Assembly (NCBI GenBank): GCA_016125085.1
Contig: WGMM01000032.1
Coordinates: forward strand, 1 to 64,000
Length of the DNA stretch: 64,000 nt
Origin: a bacterium
GTDB lineage: Bacteria; Planctomycetota; Planctomycetia; Isosphaerales; Isosphaeraceae
Reading direction: 5' to 3'
Under the pieces are notes generated by a model that was not told where the DNA came from, did not search any database, and saw only the letters and a list, made by a program, of their open reading frames with translations. Both the position numbers and the translations under genes were made by a program. Shown piece after piece: positions 16,950 through 26,991 of the stretch (the first letter of the stretch is position 1; every line of letters begins with the position of its first letter).

Positions 16950-19079
16950 TCACATCGTCAGGCGAAGTTTCAGCCAGTCAAGAAAATCGCGGTTGTTGAT
17001 CAGTCCGATCTGCGAGACCGGGAAATTCGTCGGAGTGAACGAGATCCCCACCGGCGGAACGACCGCGGGTGAACCCCAGACCTGCAGGTTGATTCGCGAA
17101 TCGCCAGGGAAACGACCGAACAATGTCGTAATCGGCGAAACACCGTTGCCCTGATTGGCGGTTACCTGAGACTGATACCAGACCTGTCCGGCAATCGTCG
17201 CGATTGGAGCCGACTGGCCAAGCGGCCACACCGTTCCACCCGTGCCGGTTTGCTGAATGAGCTGGGTCACGGTGGAGACGGTCACTCCGAACGTCGCCGA
17301 CGAATTGTTCACTCGAGACAACCAGGGATTGTTGGCGGTGGTGCTGCCGGCATTCAAGTCGAGCAGCAAATTCGGTGAATTCAACGGGTCGCTGTTAACA
17401 TTGCCGAGAACACTGTTGATCGAGAGGAAGTCATAATCCGCGATCGATTGACGGAAGTAGGCAAAATATTGCTGGCCGAAGAGCAGGGGGCTGGGCTGCT
17501 GGGTTTGCGGATCCGTGATACTCGCCTTGTCGATCACGAAGCCTGGGCCATTCACGACCGAAGTGCCCGCTGCGACGCCGGCGTAAATCACGTTGACGTT
17601 CGCGATGATATTGGCCGTCAGGGCATAGAAGGCGTCGGTGTAATTGCCGTTCCAGGCGTTGAAGAACTGAGGAATCCCTTCCATCGGCGAATTCACCATG
17701 ATCAGGCTGTCGACGCTCGGCAGCTTGTAATTCGTCGAATTTCGGGTGAACGTGGCACCCAGCGATGGGCTCTGAACGTACGAACGAGCCAGCATGGAAC
17801 CGCTGGCCACTGCGACGAGATCCACCGTGTTTATCGTCGGGTCATTCATCACCATCGTGGCCAGTGTGTTGCCGAAATAGCTCACCTGATACGCCGGGGT
17901 CGTCTGCGTCAGAACGTCTGCAGTCAGGTTGCTGAGCGTGCCGTCGGGGGTCGCGTCCACAGGGGCCTGTGTAATTCGCCAGTCATAAGCGGAATAGAAT
18001 AAGTCGCGGCCGAGAACGTAGCCGTTGCCGATCAGAGAACTCAGAAGTACGGTGTATTCGCCCGTGATATCCAGCGAACTCTGGGGAACCCCCAGGTTGC
18101 CGTAATAGGCCGCCAGACCTGATTGAGTCGTGTCGACCGGGACGCTCCCGACCACGTCCGGTACGATGACCAGAGCCGTCGGCGCCCGCTCGATCGCCAG
18201 TGCCGTTTCGCGTGATTGACCGAAACCGTCGAAACCCGACACGCTGATGACGTTCGCGCCCATGGCCAGCGGCAGAGTCGTCGTGGCTGAACCTGTCGAA
18301 CCGACCATGCCCCCGACTTCCGCCGAGGACGGGATCGTCAGATTCGTAGCGATGTACGAAATATTGGGCGAACCGGTCATGAGAATCGAGGCCGTCGAAG
18401 ACCGGACATAGCCATTGAAAGGTACGGTAACCGCAGGGTTGAACTGGGTCGAGAACGAAAGCGGCCTAAGGGTCGTATTAACGTTCGCATTCTGGCGAGC
18501 GAGATTCAAGTCCCGATTGTTGACCGTTCCGTTGCCGTCGTAATCGGCTGAGGCATAAACCTGAGCGCTCACGGAAGCCGGGTTTCTGATCATGCCCTGA
18601 ATCAGTTTGAAGTCGGCCTGATTCACGACGAAATCACCATTCGCGTCGCCCACGAGCTGCATGGCGACGTGGTATGTTCCCGTACGATTCGACCATCCGC
18701 CCGAGATCGGAAACGTGAATTTGCCGACCTTGAAATTGACGATCTGGGAATTTCGGCCAGCCGGGAATTGATGGACGCTGGGAACGATCCGCGGCGGCTT
18801 CGAAGGAGTCGGATTGTTCAAAATGTCGTATGCCGCGGGCCCCATGGTCAGGTCACCACCATCGGAAGCCGTACCGATGATCTTGACGGCGACCGTCCCT
18901 TTCGGCGAATAGCGGAAAAATCCACGATCGAAATTCAGGCGTGGGGTGGTCGCCTGATTGGGCAGGGCGAGCCGGCCTTCGACAATTGCGAAAGTCCCGA
19001 CCGGGTCGACTGCGGGAACGGCTCGATCTTCGAGTAGTGCGAAAACCGGTCGATAGCGATTCTTGTTCGAACGTGGCAT
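16950..19079 (-). CDS. Secreted dockerin protein with LCAT-like alpha/beta-hydrolase domain
   Basis: A 709-residue protein starting at ATG 19079. The N-terminus RYRPVFALLEDRAVPAV is the motif opening many planctomycete surface proteins. Residues about 144-197 hold two EF-hand-like loops (GDANGDFVVNQADF and SADYDGNGTVNNRDLNLA), a dockerin type I pair. From residue 300 a hydrolase-like domain shows VIVPDVVGSVP, the YDWR motif (365-368) typical of LCAT-like lipases, and VAVASGSMLARSYV (422-435) where the nucleophile elbow should be. That elbow lacks the G-x-S-x-G glycines, so activity is doubtful. It may bind lipid or protein partners instead. It is transcribed after the SNF2 gene with a 244-bp gap. 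Confidence 0.7.
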   Translation of the reverse strand: MPRSNKNRYRPVFALLEDRAVPAVDPVGTFAIVEGRLALPNQATTPRLNFDRGFFRYSPKGTVAVKIIGTASDGGDLTMGPAAYDILNNPTPSKPPRIVPSVHQFPAGRNSQIVNFKVGKFTFPISGGWSNRTGTYHVAMQLVGDANGDFVVNQADFKLIQGMIRNPASVSAQVYASADYDGNGTVNNRDLNLARQNANVNTTLRPLSFSTQFNPAVTVPFNGYVRSSTASILMTGSPNISYIATNLTIPSSAEVGGMVGSTGSATTTLPLAMGANVISVSGFDGFGQSRETALAIERAPTALVIVPDVVGSVPVDTTQSGLAAYYGNLGVPQSSLDITGEYTVLLSSLIGNGYVLGRDLFYSAYDWRITQAPVDATPDGTLSNLTADVLTQTTPAYQVSYFGNTLATMVMNDPTINTVDLVAVASGSMLARSYVQSPSLGATFTRNSTNYKLPSVDSLIMVNSPMEGIPQFFNAWNGNYTDAFYALTANIIANVNVIYAGVAAGTSVVNGPGFVIDKASITDPQTQQPSPLLFGQQYFAYFRQSIADYDFLSINSVLGNVNSDPLNSPNLLLDLNAGSTTANNPWLSRVNNSSATFGVTVSTVTQLIQQTGTGGTVWPLGQSAPIATIAGQVWYQSQVTANQGNGVSPITTLFGRFPGDSRINLQVWGSPAVVPPVGISFTPTNFPVSQIGLINNRDFLDWLKLRLTM

Positions 19080-19323
19080 CGTCGTGGTGTCCCCTGGTCG
19101 CTCGGCGGCGAAATCCCCGAAAAGGGCGAAAAAGAAGCGAGCCTGGCCCGCCTCGGGCATTACCGAAGTCCGGTCATCCCAGAATCCTACGAATTCCCCA
19201 GTTTCATCAGATTAACGCCGGACAATTCTGCCCGTCAAGTGGCTGGAGATACATTGATGCATGCATGGTTGTGCTTTGCGGTATTTCGACAATCTGGTGC
19301 GCGATGGCGAACCAGATGCGGGG

Positions 19324-22300
19324 TCAGGAGAGCAGGTATTCCAGATCCTCGCGTGTCAGCGACTGGATCAGACGGCTGTCGCCGCCGAGGATCGCATTCG
19401 CCAGATCCCGCTTGTGTGCCTGGAGTTCCACGATTTTCTGTTCGACCGTGTCGGTCGCGATCAGCCGGTACGCGAACACGTGCTGCGTCTGGCCGATCCG
19501 GTGCGACCGGTCGATCGCCTGGGCTTCCACGGCCGGGTTCCACCACGGATCCAGCAGGTAAACATATTCCGCGGCTGTGAGGTTCAAGCCCAGGCCGCCC
19601 GCTTTCAGGCTGATCAGGAACACGGAGATCGACGGATCTGACTGGAAATTGTCCACCCGTGCCTGTCGGTCGCGTGTGCTGCCGTCGAGGTATTCGTACT
19701 TGATTCCCGCATCCTCGAGCCGCTTGCGGACGATCGCCAGGAAACTCGTGAACTGGCTGAACACAAGCACTTTGTGGCCTTCGTCGATCACCTCTTCCAT
19801 GTGAGGCATCAGTACGTCCAGCTTGGCCGAACTTTCTCCTGCCTTCGAAGCATCGATGAGCCCGGGGTGGCAGGCAGCCTGCCGCAACCGCAACAAGGCT
19901 TCCAGTACTTCGATTTTCGATCCGCCCAGCTTGCCGCCGGACACCGCGGCCGCTTCGTTCCGAAGGAGGGCGTGGCGGTAATGGTCGCGGAACTGGTCGT
20001 AGTAAGCCCGCTGGGCTGGCTCCAGGTCGCAATGGAGGAACTGTTCGGTCTTTTCCGGCAGATCCTTCACGACCTGCTTCTTCGTCCGCCGCAGAATGAA
20101 CGGCCGTAACGAGCGAGCAAGGGCTTCTCTTGCTTCGGGATCGCTGCCGGTTGCCGCTGTCGCAAGACGTTTGAACACGGACGCCGAACCGAGCATGCCC
20201 GGATTGATGAATTCGAACAGGCTCCAGAGTTCGCCCAGGTGGTTCTCGATAGGCGTTCCTGACATTGCCAGCCGATTTTTGCCCTTCAGAATCCGGGCCG
20301 CCTTTGCCGCCTGGCTGTCCGCGTTCTTGATCGCCTGGGCTTCGTCGAGAATGACGTAATCGAATTCGACTTTCGCAAGTTCCACGATGTCAGAACGGAG
20401 AGTGCCGTAAGTCGTGAAGATCAGGTCATATTTGCCGAATTGCGAAAATGACGTCTGCCGGTTCGGGCCAGTGTAGTCCAGAATTCGCAGGTCGGGCGTG
20501 AATCTGCCCGCTTCCTGAATCCAGTTGAAGACCAGGCTGCGTGGTACGACAATCAGCGAAGGCCCGCGACGCTTGTCCGACTCCCGCCATCGGGCCATCT
20601 GTGCCAGAACCTGAACCGTCTTTCCGAGACCCATGTCGTCGGCCAGAACACCGCCGAATCCGAATTCTTCCAAATAATCGAGCCAGCCAAGGCCCTCTTT
20701 CTGATACGGCCGCAGCTCGCCTCGGAACATGGGCGGCGGTTCGATCGGTCGAATACCCTGGAACGACTGAAGGTGAGACCTGGCCGTCGAAAATCCGTCG
20801 TCGAACGCGATTTCCGGCTGAGTGGCCAGCATGCTGTCCAGCAATGCCGCCTGATTCTTCGAAAACTTCAGAACGTCGCCTTCCGACTTGCCGAGCCCGG
20901 TCAGGAAGCCGTACTTGCGCAGCCATTCTTCGGGGAGCACTCCGACGGAGCCATCGGGCAGGGTGATCGTCGAATCGCCCTTCTGTGCCGCAGTCAGAAG
21001 TTCCGGCAGCGGAACCATCTGGCCTCCGAACGAAACGTTGCCGCCAAGCTCGAACCAGTCGATATGCGTGCTCACCGCCAGCTTGAATTCGCTCGCCGGG
21101 CGGAACCGCTTGCCTTCGACTTCGACATACCAGCCGAATGCGACAAGATCCTTGGTGATCTGATGCAGACGCTTGGGCGGGATTTCCAGCGATCCCGGGT
21201 CGGCGATGATGTCGGAGTTTGGCCTGAAGCCAAGTTCCCATAGCAGCCGCGTGGCATCGCCTTCGGAATCTTCATGGCGGTGGATGATCCGCAGCTTCTG
21301 ACTTTCTACGGTGACCGATCCGGCCTGGCTCAGCGGGATCCGCGTGTTTCCGTAATCGAAATACATGTCGGCCACCAGCTTTTCCGGACCCCAGCTCTGA
21401 CGGGGTGTCCGCAAAAGAATGCACGGCATGGGGCGTTCGTCCAACTCGGACCAGATCGTGCTGTCCGTGAGCTGATCGATCGAGATCTTCGACTTTTCGA
21501 GTATCTTCGCCAGCTTTTCGTCCTGCTCGAAATCACTGAGCTGGATCTCTTTCTCTTCCCGCAGCGTCTTCACGAGTTCAGGCAGCGAGGAATCATCGAA
21601 CCGGGCGATCCTGCCGATGCCGGAAAAGACCAGCCCGGGAAGTATCGCTACGGGTTCCGCCAGATCGATCTTCTGATCGTTGCGGCGCAAGGCGCCACGC
21701 CAGGTCCAACGCTTGAAGCTCGGGTCGGACTTGATATCGAGGCCGAATTTCCAGGGTGGTCCGTCGTCCCACCGCAGCAGCGGCGGTTCTTCGAGCGGAT
21801 TTTCGGATCTGCGGATTCGGCAGCGGCCGGTTCTTACGAGCCGTTCGATCGTCGCGGCTGTCGCATGAGGCTGAAGCTGAAACCTGAACTGGACGGGACC
21901 GCGCATCGGAAATTTGCGTTTCGCGACGGTGGACTTTCGCGCGGATGGATCGACGACCTGAACTTCAGCTGCATCCGGCTCGGTTGCGGAACTCAACAGA
22001 TCCAGAAGTTCCATATCCTCGGGGGCTGCCGTCTTGAGGAACTCCAGATAAGACGCCTGCGACGGCTTCCATGTCTGGACGATTCCCCGGTCCTGGCTCG
22101 ACGCGTCGATACGTTTTTTGCGACGGCCAAGATCCACGACGACATTGCCGCCTGTCAGAATTGGCGCAACGTCCACGATGAAGAACAGGACGGGTCGTTT
22201 GACTTCCGCCGCACGAGCGAGCGCGGCGTTGGCTGCGGCTCTGGCTTTGGCCGACTGATCGTTCCGCCGACCACCGATTCCGGGAGGGGCGTAATAATCC

Positions 22301-23478
22301 GCCGGATATCCCGGCATATGTTGAATCGGTTTGCCTGAAATGCGCATCGACGACATCGGAAGGCGCGCACCTGGCCCAGGGCCGTAGCGCATCGGTCCTG
22401 GCTGACCAGGCATTTGCCGCGGAACCGGTGACCGTGAACCTGCAGGCGCAGGTGGGCGAGCCGAACGGCCGCCAGAATAAACGTCGCGAGGCGAGACGGC
22501 ACGACCATAACCGGATCCCGCCGCGACGTTCGATTTCGGCAGCGTCCAGTGCGTATGACCTGTTTCGAATTCGCCCGAGGAAACCGCTGGTATTTCAGGC
22601 CGAGAGACGATCCTGTCCACGAAAACGTCCGGGCTTTCCCACGGAGCTGTCAACTCGCGAACGATATTCGGGCGTGAAACGCCCGAATCCACGTGGTAAA
22701 TCGGTTCGCCGTAACCGACCGGCCCGGAGGGTCGTACAGATGGCACCTGAGAGTGTTTGGCGTAATCGTAAGGAACGTAGGCACCAGTCATCCGCGAATC
22801 CCGGCTTCTTCCGGGGCCAGACGCCCGGGGCGGCACATAACCTTCCTGCCGACGGGGGGCGTGCGAACCCGGAACCTGAACGTACCGTCGCTGAGGTGCC
22901 GCTTGTTCGGGCTTGTATCCTCCTGAACCGACCGTATAAGAAGAACTAGAGGGATAATTCATCGAATCCGGGCGATGCGGCGGGACTGGCGGAGGAGGCA
23001 CGACAAGATCGGGCCGAATCTGCGGGCTCTTCGATGAATTTGCATCGTCATAAACCGATTGACCAGGCCAGATACCGGGCACATCCGGCTCTGGTGCGAC
23101 TCCAGAGGCCATTTTCGCGGATCGAGGCAGGCCGGGCTTGTCGATACCGTCGCGGCCCCGAACGTCGGGCACATAACGCACAGGGCGGCCGTCCGCCATG
23201 CGCAGGAGGCCCTGGGAATCGACCGCCAGGACTGTAGCCCATATATGCTTGCAGGGCGCCCCGTGTTCGCCGAAGAATGGGCAACTGCACGAAGTCAGAA
23301 GGGCGTTGTCACGCAGACGCATCTTGACCCGGTACGTCACCGTGCCGCGGACTTTGCTCGTGATCGCGTCGCCCTGAGCCGTGGTCGTAATGTAAACACG
23401 GTCGTCAATGAAATACGACTGGCCTCGTGAGCGTACGCCTTCGTCGAACTCGGCGGCAAGCTGTTGGGCTATCCCCAT
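19324..23478 (-). CDS. SWIM zinc-finger SNF2 family DEAD/DEAH helicase
   Basis: A 1384-residue protein starting at ATG 23478. A SWIM zinc finger (C64-x-C66, C76-x-H78, in SCSCPFFGEHGAPCKHIWA) is followed by about 330 residues of Pro/Gly/Arg/Tyr-rich, probably disordered sequence, then an SNF2-associated region. The C-terminal motor has motif I LADDMGLGKTVQVLAQMARW near residue 945, motif II DEAQ near 1045, SGTPIENHLGELWSLFEFIN, and motif VI SHRIGQTQHVFAYRLIATD. Such bacterial SNF2 ATPases translocate on double-stranded DNA and are thought to remodel protein-DNA complexes such as stalled RNA polymerase. The gene precedes the dockerin protein and follows gyrB on the same strand. Confidence 0.9.
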   Translation of the reverse strand: MGIAQQLAAEFDEGVRSRGQSYFIDDRVYITTTAQGDAITSKVRGTVTYRVKMRLRDNALLTSCSCPFFGEHGAPCKHIWATVLAVDSQGLLRMADGRPVRYVPDVRGRDGIDKPGLPRSAKMASGVAPEPDVPGIWPGQSVYDDANSSKSPQIRPDLVVPPPPVPPHRPDSMNYPSSSSYTVGSGGYKPEQAAPQRRYVQVPGSHAPRRQEGYVPPRASGPGRSRDSRMTGAYVPYDYAKHSQVPSVRPSGPVGYGEPIYHVDSGVSRPNIVRELTAPWESPDVFVDRIVSRPEIPAVSSGEFETGHTHWTLPKSNVAAGSGYGRAVSPRDVYSGGRSARPPAPAGSRSPVPRQMPGQPGPMRYGPGPGARLPMSSMRISGKPIQHMPGYPADYYAPPGIGGRRNDQSAKARAAANAALARAAEVKRPVLFFIVDVAPILTGGNVVVDLGRRKKRIDASSQDRGIVQTWKPSQASYLEFLKTAAPEDMELLDLLSSATEPDAAEVQVVDPSARKSTVAKRKFPMRGPVQFRFQLQPHATAATIERLVRTGRCRIRRSENPLEEPPLLRWDDGPPWKFGLDIKSDPSFKRWTWRGALRRNDQKIDLAEPVAILPGLVFSGIGRIARFDDSSLPELVKTLREEKEIQLSDFEQDEKLAKILEKSKISIDQLTDSTIWSELDERPMPCILLRTPRQSWGPEKLVADMYFDYGNTRIPLSQAGSVTVESQKLRIIHRHEDSEGDATRLLWELGFRPNSDIIADPGSLEIPPKRLHQITKDLVAFGWYVEVEGKRFRPASEFKLAVSTHIDWFELGGNVSFGGQMVPLPELLTAAQKGDSTITLPDGSVGVLPEEWLRKYGFLTGLGKSEGDVLKFSKNQAALLDSMLATQPEIAFDDGFSTARSHLQSFQGIRPIEPPPMFRGELRPYQKEGLGWLDYLEEFGFGGVLADDMGLGKTVQVLAQMARWRESDKRRGPSLIVVPRSLVFNWIQEAGRFTPDLRILDYTGPNRQTSFSQFGKYDLIFTTYGTLRSDIVELAKVEFDYVILDEAQAIKNADSQAAKAARILKGKNRLAMSGTPIENHLGELWSLFEFINPGMLGSASVFKRLATAATGSDPEAREALARSLRPFILRRTKKQVVKDLPEKTEQFLHCDLEPAQRAYYDQFRDHYRHALLRNEAAAVSGGKLGGSKIEVLEALLRLRQAACHPGLIDASKAGESSAKLDVLMPHMEEVIDEGHKVLVFSQFTSFLAIVRKRLEDAGIKYEYLDGSTRDRQARVDNFQSDPSISVFLISLKAGGLGLNLTAAEYVYLLDPWWNPAVEAQAIDRSHRIGQTQHVFAYRLIATDTVEQKIVELQAHKRDLANAILGGDSRLIQSLTREDLEYLLS

Positions 23479-23883
23479 GATTCTGCGACTCGATTCCGTG
23501 ATTCTCGGCTGATTCGTATTCGATTGAGCGACACTGATTCGGACATGACGGCATGCCGGTGCGTATTCCACCATCGATCGAAGGACACAAACGAACCCGC
23601 TGCGAAACCTAACCACTTCATCCGATTCCGAAAGCCAATCCCGAACGGTCTTTCGGGTTTCTCCGAATGACCTCGCCGACGGATGCCGGGGCATCGATTT
23701 ACGATCGATAGACCGATCGCAAATCTCATCGGTGATCCGTCCGGATTGTCGTTAATTTTCGGAACCGAAATTCTCCGCTTCGATCCGGCCACCCGGTTCG
23801 GCATGCCGTACACCTGATCCATCCCGATCGAAGTCGAGCCAGTTCAGGTTACACGGTCCCCCATGGACCGTGCAGGCGTTTCG
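23479..23883. other. Intergenic region between gyrB and SNF2 gene
   Basis: 405 bp with no convincing gene on either strand. Apart from the hairpin at 23852-23872, no promoter stands out. In the SNF2 leader, the sequence upstream of ATG 23478 lacks a strong ribosome site. Confidence 0.6.
23852..23872 (-). terminator. Stem-loop downstream of gyrB
   Basis: CACGGTCC (23852-23859) and GGACCGTG (23865-23872) form a perfect 8-bp stem with loop CCCAT, 11 nt past the gyrB stop. No T-tract follows on the minus strand, so it is a weak or Rho-assisted terminator candidate. Confidence 0.5.
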
Positions 23884-26415
23884 TCATACATCCAGGTTCT
23901 TCACTTCCAGGGCATGCTTCTCGATGAATTCACGCCGCGGCTCGACATCATCACCCATCAGGGTGTTGAACAGATCGTTCGCCGCCGCGACATCTTCCAG
24001 ACGAACCTGCATAAGGCCGCGCCGGGTCGGATCCATGGTCGTGTCCCAAAGCTGGTCGGCGTCCATTTCGCCCAGACCTTTGAAGCGGGTGATCTTCAGA
24101 CCTCGTTCGCCAAGCTTGCGGACCAGTGGCACCAGACCGCGAAGGTCGTCGAGCGTATGGCGTTCCTCACCCCGGCGATATTCGAATCGCGGTGGCGGTT
24201 CATCGCCTGTCACTTCATGCGGCAGAAGCATCGCGGCCGACAGCCCGTATTCTTCCCGCAAACGGGTCAATTGTCGGTTCACGCCCCGCAGCTCGTGCAG
24301 TTCCACAACTCGCGCGGAGTCCTTATCAGCATGTTCACCCTCAGTCGCTGATTCGAAATGCTCCGCGGATTCCGGCGAAGTTTCCGCTCCGTCGACCTGC
24401 TCGAGATTTTTGCCTGAGGCTCCGGAAATGGCGTCGGCCTCGACAGCGTCATGAATCCAGCGGGTCTGACCGTTTTGCAGAATCAGATAGAGCGGCAAAA
24501 GACCATGTCGGGGGTGATCCGCAGGCGATTGCGTGTCCGCCTGGGCGATAAGCTTCGCCAGCGGAATGTTCCGCCTGCCGAAGGTTCTCAATCCATTCTC
24601 CAGGTTCGTCATGATCTCCACAAGGGTCTTCAGCCGGTCCGCCTCGATCTCGGGCCCATCCTCAAGCACCTTCAACACAGCGTCCCTCAGGCCGTTGGCC
24701 ATGAGGATCTCCTGCATTTCGCTCTCTTCACGAACGTACTTGCGCTCCTTGCGCTGCGTAATCATATAGAGCGGCGGCTGGGCCACGTATAGGTGCCCGC
24801 CATCGACCAGTTTCGGCATCTGACGGTAGAAAAACGTCATCAGCAGCGTACGGATATGCGAGCCGTCCACGTCGGCATCGGACATCATCACGATCTTGCC
24901 GTAACGCCGTTTGCCCGGGTCTTCTTCGTCGCCGATGCCGCAGCCCACGGCTGTGATGATGTTCCGCACTTCGTCGTTGCCGAGGACTTTGTCCAGCCTC
25001 GCCCGTTCGACGTTCAGTATCTTTCCCCGAAGCGGCAGAATGGCCTGATAATTCCGGTCACGCCCGCCTTCTGCTGTGCCACCGGCCGAATCGCCTTCGA
25101 CCAGGAACAGCTCGGAATTGTCCAGTTCGTGCGTGGTGCAGTCCATCAGCTTGCCGGGAAGGCCGACGCCGGAAAGCACACCCTTGCGGTTGCGTACCAG
25201 TTCCCGAGCCTTCTTGGCCGCGATCCGGGCTTCGGCCGCGAGCGTCGCCTTTTCCCGAATCTTGCGGGCGATGGCGGGGTTTTCCTCGATGAACTGATTG
25301 AGCTTCTCGTTGACGATCCGGGCCGTGATTCCTTCCACCTCGCCGTTGCCCAGTTTGGTCTTGGTCTGACCCTCGAACTGAGGGTCGGGCACTCGGACGG
25401 AGACGATCGCCGTCAGACCTTCCCGGAAGTCGTCGCCGGTGATTTCCAGATCCTTGACCCGGGAAGACGCCGGATTTTCCTTGATATAGATATTGAACGA
25501 CCGTGTCAGGGCCGTTCGGAAGCCTGTCAGGTGCGTGCCGCCTTCGTGCGTGTGAATGTTATTGCAGTAGCTCGTCACGTTTTCACGGATCGAGTCGTTG
25601 TACTGCATCGCCACTTCCACTTCGACGCCACGGTCGTCATCGCGGCCCAGGAACCGGATCGGCGTGTGCAGAACCGTTTCCGATCGATTCAGCCAGGCGA
25701 CGAAACCTGCCAGCCCTTCCTCGCTGAAGAACATCTCCTCCAGCCGCTCGTCCTTGCGCTCGTCCACAAGTGTGATGCGTACGCCAGGGTTCAGATAGGC
25801 CAGCTCTCTCAGACGCCGTTCGAGAATGTCATACTCGAACGTGATCACGGGAAAAATCGTGTTATCCGGCAGAAAGCGAATCATCGTGCCCGTCCGGCCA
25901 GTCACGCCGCTCGAACGGATCGGTCCCTGAACCAGCCCCTGGCGATAATCCTGCCGCCAGATCTGGCCGCCCCGGTGCACTTCGGCTTCGAGCCATTCCG
26001 ACAGGGCGTTCACGACCGTGATACCGACCCCGTGCAGACCGCCAGAAACTTTGTAGGTGTTATGGTCGAACTTGCCCCCTGCATGCGGCGTCGTCAGCAC
26101 GACTTCAAGGGCACTCGTACCGGTATCGGCGTGAACGTCAACCGGAATTCCGCGACCGTTGTCCTGAATCGAGACCGAACCGTCGGGATGCAGAGTCACC
26201 GAAATGTCACTGCAGTGACCGGCCATCGCTTCATCGATCGAGTTGTCGACGACTTCGTAAATCAGGTGATGCAGGCCACGAAACGTCGTATCGCCGATGT
26301 ACATCCCCGGCCTGAGCCGAATCGCTTCGATCCCTTCAAGGCGGCGGATCGACGAAGCATTGTATTCGCTGGGAGCGGTTGTCCGGGGCTTTTCCGATTC
26401 GGCGTCGATAGACAT
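23884..26415 (-). CDS. gyrB: DNA gyrase subunit B
   Basis: An 843-residue type II topoisomerase subunit. ATPase domain: YEVVDNSIDEAMAGHC, DNGRGIPVDVH and VSGGLHGVGITVVNALSEW. Toprim: LVEGDSAGGTAEGGRDR and MMSDADVDGSHIRTLLMTFF. The C-terminal part ends LGEMDADQLWDTTMDPTRRG. Between Toprim and the tail lies an insert of about 170 residues, including an acidic variable segment near residues 675-720, as in long GyrB forms. With GyrA it supercoils DNA. The gene sits 113 bp behind dciA on the same strand, in a dnaN-dciA-gyrB run. GyrA is not in the window; the QGRDR/ILPLRGKI context favours GyrB over ParE. Confidence 0.93.
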   Translation of the reverse strand: MSIDAESEKPRTTAPSEYNASSIRRLEGIEAIRLRPGMYIGDTTFRGLHHLIYEVVDNSIDEAMAGHCSDISVTLHPDGSVSIQDNGRGIPVDVHADTGTSALEVVLTTPHAGGKFDHNTYKVSGGLHGVGITVVNALSEWLEAEVHRGGQIWRQDYRQGLVQGPIRSSGVTGRTGTMIRFLPDNTIFPVITFEYDILERRLRELAYLNPGVRITLVDERKDERLEEMFFSEEGLAGFVAWLNRSETVLHTPIRFLGRDDDRGVEVEVAMQYNDSIRENVTSYCNNIHTHEGGTHLTGFRTALTRSFNIYIKENPASSRVKDLEITGDDFREGLTAIVSVRVPDPQFEGQTKTKLGNGEVEGITARIVNEKLNQFIEENPAIARKIREKATLAAEARIAAKKARELVRNRKGVLSGVGLPGKLMDCTTHELDNSELFLVEGDSAGGTAEGGRDRNYQAILPLRGKILNVERARLDKVLGNDEVRNIITAVGCGIGDEEDPGKRRYGKIVMMSDADVDGSHIRTLLMTFFYRQMPKLVDGGHLYVAQPPLYMITQRKERKYVREESEMQEILMANGLRDAVLKVLEDGPEIEADRLKTLVEIMTNLENGLRTFGRRNIPLAKLIAQADTQSPADHPRHGLLPLYLILQNGQTRWIHDAVEADAISGASGKNLEQVDGAETSPESAEHFESATEGEHADKDSARVVELHELRGVNRQLTRLREEYGLSAAMLLPHEVTGDEPPPRFEYRRGEERHTLDDLRGLVPLVRKLGERGLKITRFKGLGEMDADQLWDTTMDPTRRGLMQVRLEDVAAANDLFNTLMGDDVEPRREFIEKHALEVKNLDV

Positions 26416-26528
26416 CTGATAGTCATTCCGGGTGGGAAATCGATACGATCCGATCTCGTCGGTTCGTCATGCGGCTGATGCGGCCCTGAGTCAGTCACTC
26501 CAAGCGGGCCTGCGTAGTGTCGTTGATT

Positions 26529-26981
26529 TCATCGATCCTCAGGCTCTGTCGTGTGATCGAAGGCGGAATCGCCGCTCGTGGCGACTTTCCCGATGCGGAA
26601 CCGGATATCGCGAACGGTCGAACCGACCGGCGAGGATCGGATGCGCTTGAGGATCTCGGCCTTGCGGAACAGTTTGAGTTCTTCCATCAGACTTGAGTTC
26701 CCGACCGTCACCTGAAGAATTCCACGCCGCACTCCGCCTACGCTCGTCATCCCGGCCTTTGCCGGGCCAAGAATCGAAACCCACAACCGCTGAAGCTCGT
26801 TCGCCGAAATCTGCTGGACAAGTCCCTGACGGATGACGAACCGGTCGAGAGCCAGTTTGAGCCGAAAGACGGGGTCGGCACGGCGAATTTCGCCCGGGGG
26901 ATAGGAACGTGCCTCGGCGTCCACACGCCGCTGGGCTTCGATCAGTCGCGTCTTATCGATGGCGTTCAGGTCCCGGTCCAT
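26529..26981 (-). CDS. dciA: DUF721/DciA replicative helicase loader-like protein
   Basis: A 150-residue protein of the DciA (DUF721) type. After a charged N-terminus, residues about 53-150 contain QGLVQQISANELQRLWVSIL, then GVRRGILQVTVGNSSLMEEL, then LKRIRSSPVGSTVRDIRFRI. This matches the KH-like domain pattern (W near the start, LxVxVxSSxWxxEL-like strand, IxxIRFRxG end). DciA proteins interact with DnaB and help it load in bacteria without DnaC or DnaI. The gene is 10 bp downstream of dnaN and upstream of gyrB, a location frequently used by DciA. The canonical Trp of the strand is replaced here by Leu. Confidence 0.8.
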   Translation of the reverse strand: MDRDLNAIDKTRLIEAQRRVDAEARSYPPGEIRRADPVFRLKLALDRFVIRQGLVQQISANELQRLWVSILGPAKAGMTSVGGVRRGILQVTVGNSSLMEELKLFRKAEILKRIRSSPVGSTVRDIRFRIGKVATSGDSAFDHTTEPEDR

Positions 26982-26991
26982 TCTGATTCGC

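Noticed and set aside
24793..26478. Long open frame antisense to gyrB
   Set aside because: It is a codon-usage shadow: the minus strand encodes an unmistakable GyrB, and the antisense product is rich in His/Arg/Val without any domain.
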